The notes under the pieces: model-generated
What the model saw: the letters and a program-made list of their open reading frames with translations, nothing else
The model's database searches: none
Told to the model about the DNA's origin: nothing
DNA from: Pleionea sediminis
GTDB taxonomy: Bacteria; Pseudomonadota; Gammaproteobacteria; Enterobacterales; Kangiellaceae
DNA: 64,000 nucleotides
Direction: 5' to 3'
NCBI RefSeq assembly: GCF_007570825.1
Contig: NZ_SUNB01000004.1
Span: forward strand, 1-64,000
Shown: positions 1 through 24,211 of the stretch, one piece after another
How the letters are laid out: each line of letters begins with the position of its first letter
How positions within the stretch are numbered: the first letter of the stretch is position 1
Program-made: the position numbers and the translations under genes

Positions 1-16032
<16,032 letters not shown>

Positions 16033-16036
16033 CATT

Positions 16037-16297
16037 ATGAATATATATGAATCTATTGATTACATTTTTGCCAACTATTTAGATGTAAATGTTGGATACA
16101 GTGAAGAAGAAATTGAACATGAAATTCATGAGGAGCTGAAGGATGAAGACTTCAAAAATCAGTTGTATGATGAAATTGCTAAAACAAAGTCTGATACAAA
16201 GTTTTCTTGGCGGTTAAAATTTCAAGAGTTTAATGTTCGATATTTCGAGACTGAAGAAGAAGCTAATAATTACGCTCGGCGAATATTCGGTTTTTAA
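16037..16297 (+). CDS. Putative immunity protein for the preceding toxin
   Basis: This encodes 86 residues and starts 4 bp after the toxin stop, the classic position of an immunity gene. The GGTGAAA just upstream, inside the toxin's last codons, could serve as ribosome binding site, suggesting translational coupling. The protein is strongly acidic (runs such as SEEEIEHEIHEELKDEDF and ETEEE), has no signal peptide or membrane segment, and ends in an aromatic-rich tail (RRIFGF). A small acidic cytosolic protein would suit binding to a basic nuclease tip. I do not recognise a named family; the function is inferred from position, size and charge. Confidence 0.65.
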   Translation: MNIYESIDYIFANYLDVNVGYSEEEIEHEIHEELKDEDFKNQLYDEIAKTKSDTKFSWRLKFQEFNVRYFETEEEANNYARRIFGF

Positions 16298-16311
16298 TCA
16301 ATTTTTAAATT

Positions 16312-16330
16312 TAAACGGACACCCCGTTTA
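16312..16330 (+). repeat. REP-like palindrome copy 1
   Basis: TAAACGGACACCCCGTTTA forms a 7-bp stem (TAAACGG/CCGTTTA) with loop ACACC, followed by GGGGAAATCTCTTAC. It lies 14 bp after the immunity gene stop. Confidence 0.8.
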
Positions 16331-16356
16331 GGGGAAATCTCTTACAAATTTAAATT

Positions 16357-16375
16357 TAAACGGACACCCCGTTTA
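16357..16375 (+). repeat. REP-like palindrome copy 2
   Basis: This is an identical 19-bp palindrome, 45 bp after copy 1, with the same flanks (AAATT before, GGGGAAATCTCTTACAA after). Copies 1 and 2 are therefore a direct tandem duplication of about 45 bp. Confidence 0.8.
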
Positions 16376-16395
16376 GGGGAAATCTCTTACAAAAG

Positions 16396-16425
16396 ACTGG
16401 CTGATTATCTCAAATATCAGTCAGT
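16396..16425 (+). repeat. Second hairpin of the RAYT leader
   Basis: ACTGGCTGATTAT and ATATCAGTCAGT form an imperfect stem around a CTCAA loop. The same hairpin, with a few substitutions, recurs near 16811 and 17372, in each case between a TAAACGG palindrome and a RAYT start codon. Confidence 0.6.
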
Positions 16426-16492
16426 TTTAGCTGCTCGAATTAAAGAGTCATTAAGGTAAACTCATCGCCGAAGTTAAATAAGGAAGTAAAAA

Positions 16493-16876
16493 ATGACCAT
16501 ACCAAGGAAGGCGCTGGTCGACTCTCAGTCACCTGGATTTTATCATTGTACTAATCGCTGTGTTCGCAGAGCATTTTTGTGCGGATTTGATAAAGAGACT
16601 GGGCACGATTACAGTCACCGAAAAAGTTGGATAGAAAAACGTATTATTGAATTAAGTAATCTCTTTGCTGCTGGCGTTAACCCCAATATACATTCATTGA
16701 ATTTTCATAAATCTAATGCTACTCGTTTCAGTAACAATAGGGATATGTGGAATATAATGAATAGAGTAAACTTTAAACGGACACCCCGTTTAGGGGAAAT
16801 CTCTCACAAGACGCTGGCTGAATATCTCAAATGTCAGTCAGTTTTAGCTACTCGAATTAAAGAGTCATTAAGGTAA
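16493..16876 (+). pseudogene. RAYT transposase fragment 1 (5' end only)
   Basis: The first 59 or so codons match the full-length transposase at 17471, with the same AAGGAAG leader. At about 16670 the match stops, before the HUH motif (residues 71-73 of the intact copy). The frame then continues through about 100 bp of unrelated DNA and through the next palindrome and hairpin, ending at 16876. Without HxH or catalytic Tyr it cannot be an active transposase. The open frame after the break could still make a 127-residue chimera. Confidence 0.8.
16774..16792 (+). repeat. REP-like palindrome copy 3
   Basis: This is the same 19-bp palindrome, preceded by AAACT and followed by GGGGAAATCTCTCAC. It starts the leader of the second RAYT copy. 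Confidence 0.8.
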
Positions 16877-16909
16877 ACTCATCGCCGAAGTTAAATAAGG
16901 AAGTAAAAA

Positions 16910-17290
16910 ATGACCATACCAAGGAAGGCGCTGGTCGACTCTCAGTCACCTGGATTTTATCATTGTACTAATCGCTGTGTTCGCAGAGCATTTTTGTGCG
17001 GATTCGATAAAGACACGGGGCACGATTACAGTCACCGAAAAAGTTGGATAGAAAAACGTATTATTGAATTAAGTAATCTCTTTGCCGTCGATGTTTACGC
17101 GTACGCTGTTATGAGTAATCATTATCACATAGTACTTTATATCGATCCGCAAGCTCCGCAAAAATGGAGTGATGAAGAAATCGCGGATCGTTGGCTTAAA
17201 CTGTATCCCAGCAAAACAGAAGAAAGAGAGTTATTTCGCAAGCAAGCCATTCTTAACTCTCCAGAAACTTTAAACGGACACCCCGTTTAG
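16910..17290 (+). pseudogene. RAYT transposase fragment 2 (retains HUH, lacks catalytic Tyr)
   Basis: Codons 1-119 are essentially identical to the intact gene at 17471 and include the SNHYHIVLY HUH motif. The copy breaks at about 17267, exactly where palindrome copy 4 begins; the frame reads seven more residues into the palindrome and stops. The catalytic Tyr of the YVDLNPVRA region (Tyr178 in the intact copy) is lost. The clean junction at a palindrome suggests a palindrome-directed event rather than random decay. Confidence 0.85.
17271..17289 (+). repeat. REP-like palindrome copy 4
   Basis: This identical palindrome interrupts RAYT fragment 2 and is followed by GGGGAAGTCTCTTAC and a short unique stretch of about 30 bp. 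Confidence 0.8.
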
Positions 17291-17334
17291 GGGAAGTCTC
17301 TTACTGGGTGATGATATTGCAAGAAGACAAACTT

Positions 17335-17353
17335 TAAACGGACACCCCGTTTA
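17335..17353 (+). repeat. REP-like palindrome copy 5
   Basis: This identical palindrome starts the leader of the intact RAYT. The 3' flank is GGGAAAATCTCTCAC, so one of the four G residues after the stem is altered. Confidence 0.8.
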
Positions 17354-17470
17354 GGGAAAATCTCTCACAAGACGCTGGCTGAATATCTCAAATATCAGTC
17401 AGTTTTAGCTACTCGAATTAAAGAGTCATTAAGGTAAACTCATCGCCGAAGTTAAATAAGGAAGTAAACA

Positions 17471-18433
17471 ATGACCATACCAAGGAAGGCGCTGGTCGAC
17501 TCTCAATCACCTGGATTTTATCATTGTACTAATCGCTGTGTTCGCAGAGCATTTTTGTGCGGATTCGATAAAGACACGGGGCACGATTACAGTCACCGAA
17601 AAAGTTGGATAGAAAAACGTATTATTGAATTAAGTAATCTCTTTGCCGTCGATGTTTACGCGTACGCTGTTATGAGTAATCATTATCACATAGTACTTTA
17701 TATTGATCCTCAAGCTCCGCAAAAATGGAGTGATGAAGAAATCGCGGATCGTTGGCTTAAACTGTATCCCAGCAAAACAGAAGAAAGAGAATTATTTCGC
17801 AAGCAAGCCATTCTTAACTCTCCAGAAAAACTGGAAACGTATCGAGAACGATTAGGTAGCTTGTCCTGGTTTATGAGCCGCTTGAATGAACCATTGGCAA
17901 AGTTGTGTAATCAAGAGGACAATTGTACTGGAAAATTCTGGGAGAAGCGTTATAACTCACAAGCCTTATTGGATGAAGCCTCCGTTTTATCATGCATGGC
18001 TTATGTTGACTTAAATCCAGTCAGGGCTGCTATTACTCAAAAACTCGAAGAATCAGAACATACTTCTGTAAAAAAGAGAATTGAAGAAACGAAAAGAAGT
18101 TCGAAGATCGACTTAAATGAGATGGTCCAGGCTATTAATGGAAATCTTAATTCTCAATTAATAAATATAAAGCTGCATGAGTATTTGCAACTGGTAGAGT
18201 GGACAGGGCAAGCCATCGTTCATCCACACAAAGCATCCATTCCAAAGAATATTACTCCTATTTTAGTTCGCCTTAATTTACAACATCATCATTGGCTCAA
18301 GCATATCACAGAGTTTCATAATCATTATGTAACTGTCGTAGGACCAATCGAAATGATACGGAATAAAGCCAAAGATTTAAAACGTCGATGTTTGCATGGT
18401 ATTGGTTCAGCTAAGTTGTTTTTTCAGAATTAA
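17471..18433 (+). CDS. REP-associated tyrosine transposase (RAYT, Y1/HUH family), intact
   Basis: This encodes 320 residues. RAYTs are single-strand DNA transposases or nickases related to IS200/IS605 TnpA that process REP palindromes. The sequence shows [18 protein letters not shown] near the N-terminus, the HUH motif HYH at residues 71-73 in the SNHYHIVLY context, a WSDEEIADRW segment, SLSWFMSRLNE, GKFWEKRY, and YVDLNPVRA with the likely catalytic Tyr178. This is the usual order for the gammaproteobacterial RAYT family. An AAGGAAG site precedes the ATG. It follows two truncated copies of its own 5' end and five palindromes, which are its probable substrates. Confidence 0.93.
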   Translation: MTIPRKALVDSQSPGFYHCTNRCVRRAFLCGFDKDTGHDYSHRKSWIEKRIIELSNLFAVDVYAYAVMSNHYHIVLYIDPQAPQKWSDEEIADRWLKLYPSKTEERELFRKQAILNSPEKLETYRERLGSLSWFMSRLNEPLAKLCNQEDNCTGKFWEKRYNSQALLDEASVLSCMAYVDLNPVRAAITQKLEESEHTSVKKRIEETKRSSKIDLNEMVQAINGNLNSQLINIKLHEYLQLVEWTGQAIVHPHKASIPKNITPILVRLNLQHHHWLKHITEFHNHYVTVVGPIEMIRNKAKDLKRRCLHGIGSAKLFFQN

Positions 18434-18509
18434 GAAATCGTTCGTTACATGTGTTGAAAGATTCATCATAACGACTGGATGTTTATCGGGCTTTTATAGG
18501 CTCTTGCCC

Positions 18510-20174
18510 TTAAAGCCGAGCCTGGATGCTTGATTTAGCGCCTATTTTGGTAAGTTTTTGCTGAAACTCTTCTGCATCCGTTTTACTTTTAAAGTCGAGG
18601 GCGAGTAAGGAGTTTCTTGTTTTGATAGAACCGACGATGTCGCGCATGCCCATGTCGGTTGCATCGCGAATAATACGAGCGAGCAATATTAACTGATCGC
18701 CAGGATCGTTAAGTATAATGTCAAAACTTTTTGCTTCTTCTGATTTATCTACGTTGATCGACTCATCTGAAGTTTCAATCGATACTGGTTCATCTTGTAG
18801 GGCGATTGTTTCTCGGTCGGAGTCAACCGTTTCTTGAACATCTGGAGTTGAACTTTCTGCGTCAGTATCTCTTTCAGTAGGCGCTTCTTCTGAATCGATA
18901 TTTAGAGGCGAAATTTCAGGCGTTCTACTGCTAGCGACTAAAAAGTCATTCAGCAACTTGCCGCTGATTTTGCTTTGGCTTTCTAGATTTTCTTTTATGT
19001 TGTTGAGATGTACAGATACGTTTTCCAATTCTTGTTCTGAAAACTGTTGTTGTATCTGATCAATAATCTCTAAAGCATTGTTGAAGTCTAGTTGGTTACA
19101 AGCCTTACCAAGCATGTCTGAAAGATGAGCCAGTGATGCACTTCGTATGGCATTTTCGTGGTCACTGTTTCTTTCTTTTTCTTCTAAGGGATTTTTAGTA
19201 AACTCGACAGAGAGGTGCTTTTTCTCTAAAAACGGAGAGCCATCGTGGTAATGAAGGAGAGTCGATAGCAATTCAACATGGCCCTCGTCTTGGCTTCCAA
19301 CTTCTAACTGGAGTAAAAATTCGTAACGCTTGTTGTCTTCGATATTACCAATGTAAATATCAAGTAGCCCGTCATTACTTTCATGACTGACATCATACAC
19401 CGCTCGTTCAGGACTGGTTTTAATGAGCTGTTTGATGCGCACATTTGGGTTAACACCAAAGCTCAACTTTGCATCGGTAATAAAAATTCTATCAATCCGC
19501 TCGATAATATGTTGAAAAATATTACTGATTTTTCTTTCATCACTGTCACCGAACACGGCACCATTGGAAGGTGTTACTAAACGTAATAACTGCTCAGCTT
19601 GGAACATAGTGCCCATGCCTACTGCGTAAATTTGCACGCCTTGAGTACTCGCCTCAATTGCCGCATCTTGTGCCTCTTGAGCGCAGTTGGGTGTACCATC
19701 AGATAGAAGGATAATAACCTTTGCATCATTTGTGTTAGGCGCAAATATATCCATCGCACTCCTAATACCCGCTGCCATATTAGTGGTGCCGTTGAGGTAC
19801 TTTCTTATATCCTCTATTTTGTTTTTTATTAAAGATTTTTGACTATCAATGGGGAATTCGTCTTGAAAAACGATGTGGCTCTTGGTGTTAAAGGCTACGA
19901 GAGATAATCTATGGCGATCATGCAGCGAGTCTACAATATTTTTCGCTGTTTGAATGGCAGACTCAAACATTTTTCCGGTCATTGATGTGCTGCAGTCAAA
20001 GACAAGGCAAATATTGATTCGTGCACTTTGAAACGCTTGGTCTTGTGACAGTTGAGTCGGAAGTATTTTAACGTGACAACTAATTTCAGCCTCATCTTTA
20101 CCGGCTATTAGCTGTTGGCTATCTAATTCAGCGGAAAACCTGACGGCTTTATTGTGCTGCATTTGGTTTTCCAC
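18510..20174 (-). CDS. Cytoplasmic von Willebrand factor A domain protein with L7/L12-like C-terminus
   Basis: The protein has 554 residues from the GTG at 20174. That start is chosen because a perfect AAGGAGGT lies 7 nt upstream of it; an ATG at 20195 would place this site inside the coding sequence. A VWA domain occupies about residues 50-240, with MIDAS motif DCSTS (Asp60), a Thr in NGTTNMAAG and Asp in LLSDGTPN, so metal-dependent ligand binding is expected. Then come a beta-rich segment, a helical segment, an acidic Ser/Glu linker, and a final roughly 70 residues (FDIILNDPG...GAKSSIQ) resembling the ribosomal L7/L12 C-terminal domain. There is no signal peptide or membrane helix. It is a stand-alone gene, convergent with the RAYT; its partner is unknown. 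Confidence 0.85.
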   Translation of the reverse strand: MENQMQHNKAVRFSAELDSQQLIAGKDEAEISCHVKILPTQLSQDQAFQSARINICLVFDCSTSMTGKMFESAIQTAKNIVDSLHDRHRLSLVAFNTKSHIVFQDEFPIDSQKSLIKNKIEDIRKYLNGTTNMAAGIRSAMDIFAPNTNDAKVIILLSDGTPNCAQEAQDAAIEASTQGVQIYAVGMGTMFQAEQLLRLVTPSNGAVFGDSDERKISNIFQHIIERIDRIFITDAKLSFGVNPNVRIKQLIKTSPERAVYDVSHESNDGLLDIYIGNIEDNKRYEFLLQLEVGSQDEGHVELLSTLLHYHDGSPFLEKKHLSVEFTKNPLEEKERNSDHENAIRSASLAHLSDMLGKACNQLDFNNALEIIDQIQQQFSEQELENVSVHLNNIKENLESQSKISGKLLNDFLVASSRTPEISPLNIDSEEAPTERDTDAESSTPDVQETVDSDRETIALQDEPVSIETSDESINVDKSEEAKSFDIILNDPGDQLILLARIIRDATDMGMRDIVGSIKTRNSLLALDFKSKTDAEEFQQKLTKIGAKSSIQARL

Positions 20175-20806
20175 AGTAAATACCTCCTTGTACATACGTT
20201 TTGTTTTTAAAAGCTTGTCTATCGCTAAATAGTTGCTGGGTTATTAAACCAATGGTGGCATAAATTGCGGTTAGCGAATGATTCCTAAAAAAATTAGACG
20301 AACCTCTCATTTTTGCTCTGCCCATAAAAGACGCCATCTAAACCTTTCACAATCGTATTATCACCCAAGTATACGTCAATTGTATATGGACAAAGTGCTA
20401 AGTTGTGAAGGGCTTCAAATACTATTGCAAAAGAGTTTTTGGGGCGTGTAAGAAAGACGATAGACGCGAATGTATATTGTGAACCTGTACCTTTTATCGC
20501 TTAAAGGCAATAAAAAAGCAGCCTAGTATTTAGGTAACAATTAATAGGAGTGGCGTCATCTCAAATGAGTTTTGAATGGTGTACAAGTAATATAATTCAA
20601 TCAAGTTTTATTTTGTAAAAGAGATAGAGTGACTAAAGACAGCAGATGAAACACTATGACACCTAAGCTCAGCTAAATCTTATTTTACATCGTTAGCTTA
20701 AGATGAAAATCATATACTTAATACCAAAAGAGTCGACTTATGAAAATCCTATGGTTCTCGACTAAGCTTAAACATTTAAAATGTATGTGATTTGTGGAGC
20801 TAATCT
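20175..20806. other. Divergent intergenic region, 632 bp
   Basis: The region separates two divergent genes. Apart from the SD of the VWA gene (near 20182) and a GTGGAG site before 20807, I see no convincing gene, repeat or strong hairpin. A 62-codon minus-strand frame overlapping the VWA start has no family features and is not called. Confidence 0.5.
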
Positions 20807-21790
20807 ATGAGATTGCTTTCTATTTTATTGATTTATATCATGTTTACTCCTTTGTATGGAAAAGATGCGAATTCCATAGGTAATGAGATAAGAGAGCAAT
20901 CAAAACAATTATTATTGAATAAGCAGTTCACTGCGCTTAACAAAATGAGCCACAGGTTTGTTGAGAAGCAAAGTAGGCTACCCGATGGTCGATGGAAAAT
21001 TACTTTTATGTCATTTCTGGGCGATTTAGATAAAAATAATTCCAAAACCTCTTTTGAAAGGAATATGAGTTTGGTTAATGAGTGGATAAAAGAGACGCCC
21101 AACGCTCCTTTAGCTTATCTTACAAAAGCAAAATTATGGATTTCTTATGCATTTGTTGCGCGAGGTGAAAGATACGCTCATTCAGTTCCTAAAGATAAGT
21201 GGCCAATTTTTTACGAGCGAATACGTCGAGCAAGGGAAGTGTTAGAAACTAGTAAAGTGATAACTCAAGATCATCCTGTTTTTTACACGACAATGATAAG
21301 CATTGCTAAATTACAGGGCTGGCGGGAAGAGGAGCTTCGTACAATCTATGATAGAGGTACGAGTAAATTTCCTGGATATTATTTTATCTATTTTTATGTT
21401 GCCGATTACTATTTGCCGAGGTGGCAAGGAAGCAAGCAAAAATTAAGAGAGTTTGTTGAAGATGCTGTAGAGCGCTCTAAGAAGCAAGAGGGTATGACTC
21501 TTTATGCGCGAATTTATTGGTATTTAAAGTGGGCGTTATATGTAAGGACCTTTCAACCTGGCAATGCTGAGTGGCCTAAAATGAAACAAGGTTTTACTCG
21601 AATAATGAAAGATTATCCTAATTCAACTTGGAATTTAAATTCGTTTGCGTTTTACGCGTGTTTGGCTGAAGACTGGAAAAAAGGAAAAGAGTTATTGGCA
21701 CGAATTAAGAAGCCAAATATGGCCATTTGGGGAGATAAGCATATGGTTGCATCGTGCATGGAAGAGAGAGGAGTTAAGATTGATTATTAA
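20807..21790 (+). CDS. Secreted DUF4034-family protein
   Basis: This encodes 327 residues with an N-terminal signal sequence (hydrophobic residues 2-17, then KDAN). The central part carries the pattern I associate with DUF4034: AKLWISYAFVARG, then W and RAREVLE, then FPGYYFIYFYVADYYLPRW followed by LYARIYW. This is a TPR-like alpha-helical solenoid. The biochemical role of the family is unknown. GTGGAG about 8 nt upstream supports the ATG. The gene stands alone and converges on a lipoprotein gene. Confidence 0.7.
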   Translation: MRLLSILLIYIMFTPLYGKDANSIGNEIREQSKQLLLNKQFTALNKMSHRFVEKQSRLPDGRWKITFMSFLGDLDKNNSKTSFERNMSLVNEWIKETPNAPLAYLTKAKLWISYAFVARGERYAHSVPKDKWPIFYERIRRAREVLETSKVITQDHPVFYTTMISIAKLQGWREEELRTIYDRGTSKFPGYYFIYFYVADYYLPRWQGSKQKLREFVEDAVERSKKQEGMTLYARIYWYLKWALYVRTFQPGNAEWPKMKQGFTRIMKDYPNSTWNLNSFAFYACLAEDWKKGKELLARIKKPNMAIWGDKHMVASCMEERGVKIDY

Positions 21791-21864
21791 CTTTTATGGT
21801 ATTATAAGAATCTGTTACAGTCTCTAGAAGTGTGCATTTGCACTGATTATGAGTGTAAGCTGAT

Positions 21865-21893
21865 AGAGCATCCTGCTTTTGTCGCAAGATGCT
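21865..21893. terminator. Hairpin between convergent genes
   Basis: GAGCATCCTGC and GCAAGATGCTC pair with one mismatch around a TTTTGTC loop. No long T-run follows on either strand. The position between two convergent stops suggests a bidirectional transcription end. Confidence 0.5.
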
Positions 21894-21902
21894 CACTGGA
21901 AA

Positions 21903-22394
21903 TTATTTAAGTACTTTTATGTTGCAATCTTTAATATAAAATCTATAAGAGTCTGCTTGATTGCCCCAAGAGTGGACTAAATAATCATAGTTGCCTTTTA
22001 TCGTATAGTTAGCGTTGGTTTTATAGCTGTTTGGGTTTTCAATGGCTTGCTTGTAAATATCATTGTTTCTGTCAATTTGGCATGTAATGTAGTAAGAGTT
22101 CACTTCTCCAAGTCTAATGGTTTCAGCCATTACTTTGCCTTCAAACAATAACTTTCCAGCTAGTGTATTAATTTGATACACATGAATATTAAATTCTTTT
22201 TGATTGATGAGCTTAGATAACTCTTTACTTACTAAAGGTTTGTTATCACGGTTTTCGCTGTAAATTTCTTGCGCTTGGTCGAATGTTTGGAAAGTGTCCT
22301 GTAGCTCAGGAGCATAAGATAATTTGTTTGCACATGAACTAACAATTAAAGTTAATCCAAAAGCGAGTAGAGCTTTAGCTAAGATTTGATTCAT
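21903..22394 (-). CDS. Small lipoprotein of unknown function
   Basis: This encodes 163 residues. The N-terminus is a lipoprotein signal: a hydrophobic stretch ending in a VSSC lipobox at about residue 21, so the protein should be lipidated and membrane anchored, facing the periplasm. The mature part has no motif I recognise. It is polar, with predicted beta character toward the C-terminus (ITCQIDRNND, YTIKGNYDYLV, YRFYIKDCNIKV). A GGGGAAC lies about 7 nt before the ATG. It is a single gene with its own upstream region. Confidence 0.75.
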   Translation of the reverse strand: MNQILAKALLAFGLTLIVSSCANKLSYAPELQDTFQTFDQAQEIYSENRDNKPLVSKELSKLINQKEFNIHVYQINTLAGKLLFEGKVMAETIRLGEVNSYYITCQIDRNNDIYKQAIENPNSYKTNANYTIKGNYDYLVHSWGNQADSYRFYIKDCNIKVLK

Positions 22395-22705
22395 AAAAGG
22401 TGTTCCCCAAAGTCAAACTAGATGTACGATTCTTGATGCAGTCACTTCAAGATTTATTGGTCGCTATTTTAAACATTTGGATTGAATAAACTAGTCAATT
22501 ATTAACAATTGGAAATTCAGCTTGTATTAAGCTTAAAGCAAAGGATCGTAAGGGAGCTTTTGTCTTTAAATACATGTTTTAACTGGATATTATCGTCAAT
22601 GCTATCTTTAGCCTAACTAGCAAATGCTAGGAAGTTTGTCATAATCTTCGGATAGAGAGGAATTTTCTGTTAGTTCAACCGTTTTAACTTTAAGTTAAAT
22701 TAGAT
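22395..22705. other. Divergent intergenic region, 311 bp
   Basis: The region lies between a minus-strand lipoprotein and the plus-strand CPBP pseudogene. It is AT-rich; I see no gene, repeat or clear hairpin. Confidence 0.4.
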
Positions 22706-22711
22706 GTGAGA

Positions 22712-23569
22712 ATGATGATGAAGTCAAACATTCGGGGTATTTTGAGTTTTTTAAGTATTACCTTTGGTATTTCATGGATTGTTTGGGGTGGGCTATATTT
22801 CTTTGGGGTTCCTCTTGGAAGCCCGGTTCACAGTGCAGTAGGCATGATTGCTGTTTTTTCTCCGGCTATAGCGGCCTTAATTGTTCGTCATTAGATTACC
22901 AAAGAGGGGTTTGGTGATGTAGGTTGGTCCCTATCGTTTAAGGTTTTACCTTTGTTTGTTGTTGCATGGATCTTACCACTCCTTACCGTCGGAACTGTAT
23001 TGTTGCTAACTAATATATTTCATATATCTCCAGTAAGTTTTTCATTATCACATATCATAGAATTGTTACCGAGCTCGGATGATGCACCTCCGATACCAGA
23101 TATCGAACTTCTAGAGTTTGTTGTTCTTATTATGCTTGGTAGCATTCCTTCGACTTTTGTTTTATTTGGCGAAGAATTTGGTTGGCGAGGCTATCTACAA
23201 AAACGATTGTTTTCTGAGAGCCCATGGAAGTCAGCTATAGCAACGGGATTAATTTGGGGTATTTGGCACTTTCCAATCAACCTCCAAGGCTACAATTATC
23301 CTGAATATCGATTTTATGGATTACTTGTTTTTCCAGTTGCTTGTATTTTCTTGTCGTACATACTTGGTTGGTTTTACCGAAACACAAGTAGTATTTGGGC
23401 ACCATGTTTTAGTCACGCTGCGTTTAATGGTATTGCGGCAAGTTTGATGGTAGCCACTATTATAAACAAAGAGACATACATAATAACCAGCGTTGTGGGC
23501 ATTTTGGGTATTGTTGTACTTGCTTTGGTTAGCCTGTTGATGCATTTTTTTGACAGAAGAAATATTTAA
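22712..23569 (+). pseudogene. CPBP-family intramembrane metalloprotease with in-frame amber stop
   Basis: Two open segments, up to 22894 and from 22895 on, are in the same frame, separated only by a TAG at 22892-22894. Read through, they give one normal-length (about 286-residue) CPBP (Abi/Rce1-like) protease. It has an N-terminal TM, then VRH*ITKEGFGDVGW, several TM helices, the GEEFGWRGYLQ catalytic motif (EExxxR) and WGIWHFP, and FSHAAFN near the end. All catalytic motifs lie after the TAG. Such enzymes cleave membrane substrates or prenylated peptides, or act as bacteriocin self-immunity. A point nonsense mutation, a sequencing error, or suppression are the options; a TTG at 22952 could restart a shorter protein. 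Confidence 0.75.
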
Positions 23570-23768
23570 AGATTGTAATCTCTTAATTCTAATAAGTTGC
23601 CTAGTCAGCGGGGTGTTCTTATCGAAGAGTCTGTTTAGGGAAGTTTTAATGGAAATTCAATCTTAAAGAAAAAGTGAAGGATTTGAACCATAATTATTAT
23701 ACCATTGATGTTTTGGATCTTTGCAGGATTCAGTAAGCCTTAGCTAGCGACTTCGGGAGGCTCGTAAC

Positions 23769-24008
23769 ATGATAAAAGCATTAGGTCTCATAATTTGCCT
23801 ATCTTTCGCCTTCTTTTTTATCTACTTGGGAGTGGAAAGGGAACAGTATGATGCAGTTTGGCTGGGGGTAGGCATTTTAGTATTTACCGTCATTATCAGT
23901 ATCTGCATAAAGCTTTTTCCTAAGCAGTTAGATAGTAAAGAAAGTGGGGAAGAGCTAAAAGAAGTACTAAAGCATACAGTAAAACAAGGCTTTAAAGATA
24001 TTGAATAA
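23769..24008 (+). CDS. Small two-helix membrane protein
   Basis: This encodes 79 residues. Two hydrophobic segments (about residues 3-21 and 31-49) flank a short EREQYDAVW loop, followed by a charged cytoplasmic tail rich in Lys and Glu. GGGAGG about 7 nt upstream of the ATG supports translation. I do not recognise a family. It stands between the CPBP pseudogene and the DUF885 peptidase with its own spacing on both sides. Confidence 0.65.
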   Translation: MIKALGLIICLSFAFFFIYLGVEREQYDAVWLGVGILVFTVIISICIKLFPKQLDSKESGEELKEVLKHTVKQGFKDIE

Positions 24009-24211
24009 ATGCTTTGTTTTCTTTGCCAAGCGCTAAAATTGTTTAGCAAATGGTTTAACCATTTCAATATATTCATAATTTCTAACAGATTGATCATTTT
24101 AAATCACACTTTTAAACATTTATCGAGTTAATCTCTACTTTCGATTTTATGATTTTCAATATTGTTACTCAATGCTCTTCGAGCTAACTTATTGTTACTA
24201 AAGTGAGTTTT

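Larger units (their letters stand above)
16307..18433 (+). mobile_element. RAYT/REP-like nested array downstream of the toxin locus
   Basis: The block contains five identical short palindromes, a second imperfect hairpin repeated three times, and three copies of the same transposase 5' end (starts at 16493, 16910, 17471), of which only the last is complete. Each RAYT start is preceded by the same roughly 130-bp leader: palindrome, second hairpin, GAATTAAAGAGTC and AAGGAAG ribosome binding site. The block looks like repeated partial duplication of the leader plus the 5' end of the transposase gene. RAYTs are single-copy HUH/Y1 transposases known to act on REP palindromes, so a functional link between palindrome and enzyme is likely but not shown. 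Confidence 0.8.

Noticed and set aside
16312-17353. CRISPR array made of the five identical 19-bp repeats
   Set aside because: Spacing is irregular (45 to about 500 bp), and the repeats flank transposase fragments. No cas gene is present.
16307-17470. Integron attC-like cassette array
   Set aside because: The palindromes lack the paired attC core sites and cassette structure. No integrase gene is in the window, and the repeats go with RAYT starts.
20149-20337. 62-codon minus-strand frame upstream of the VWA gene
   Set aside because: It overlaps the real GTG start and SD of the VWA gene out of frame and has no family features.
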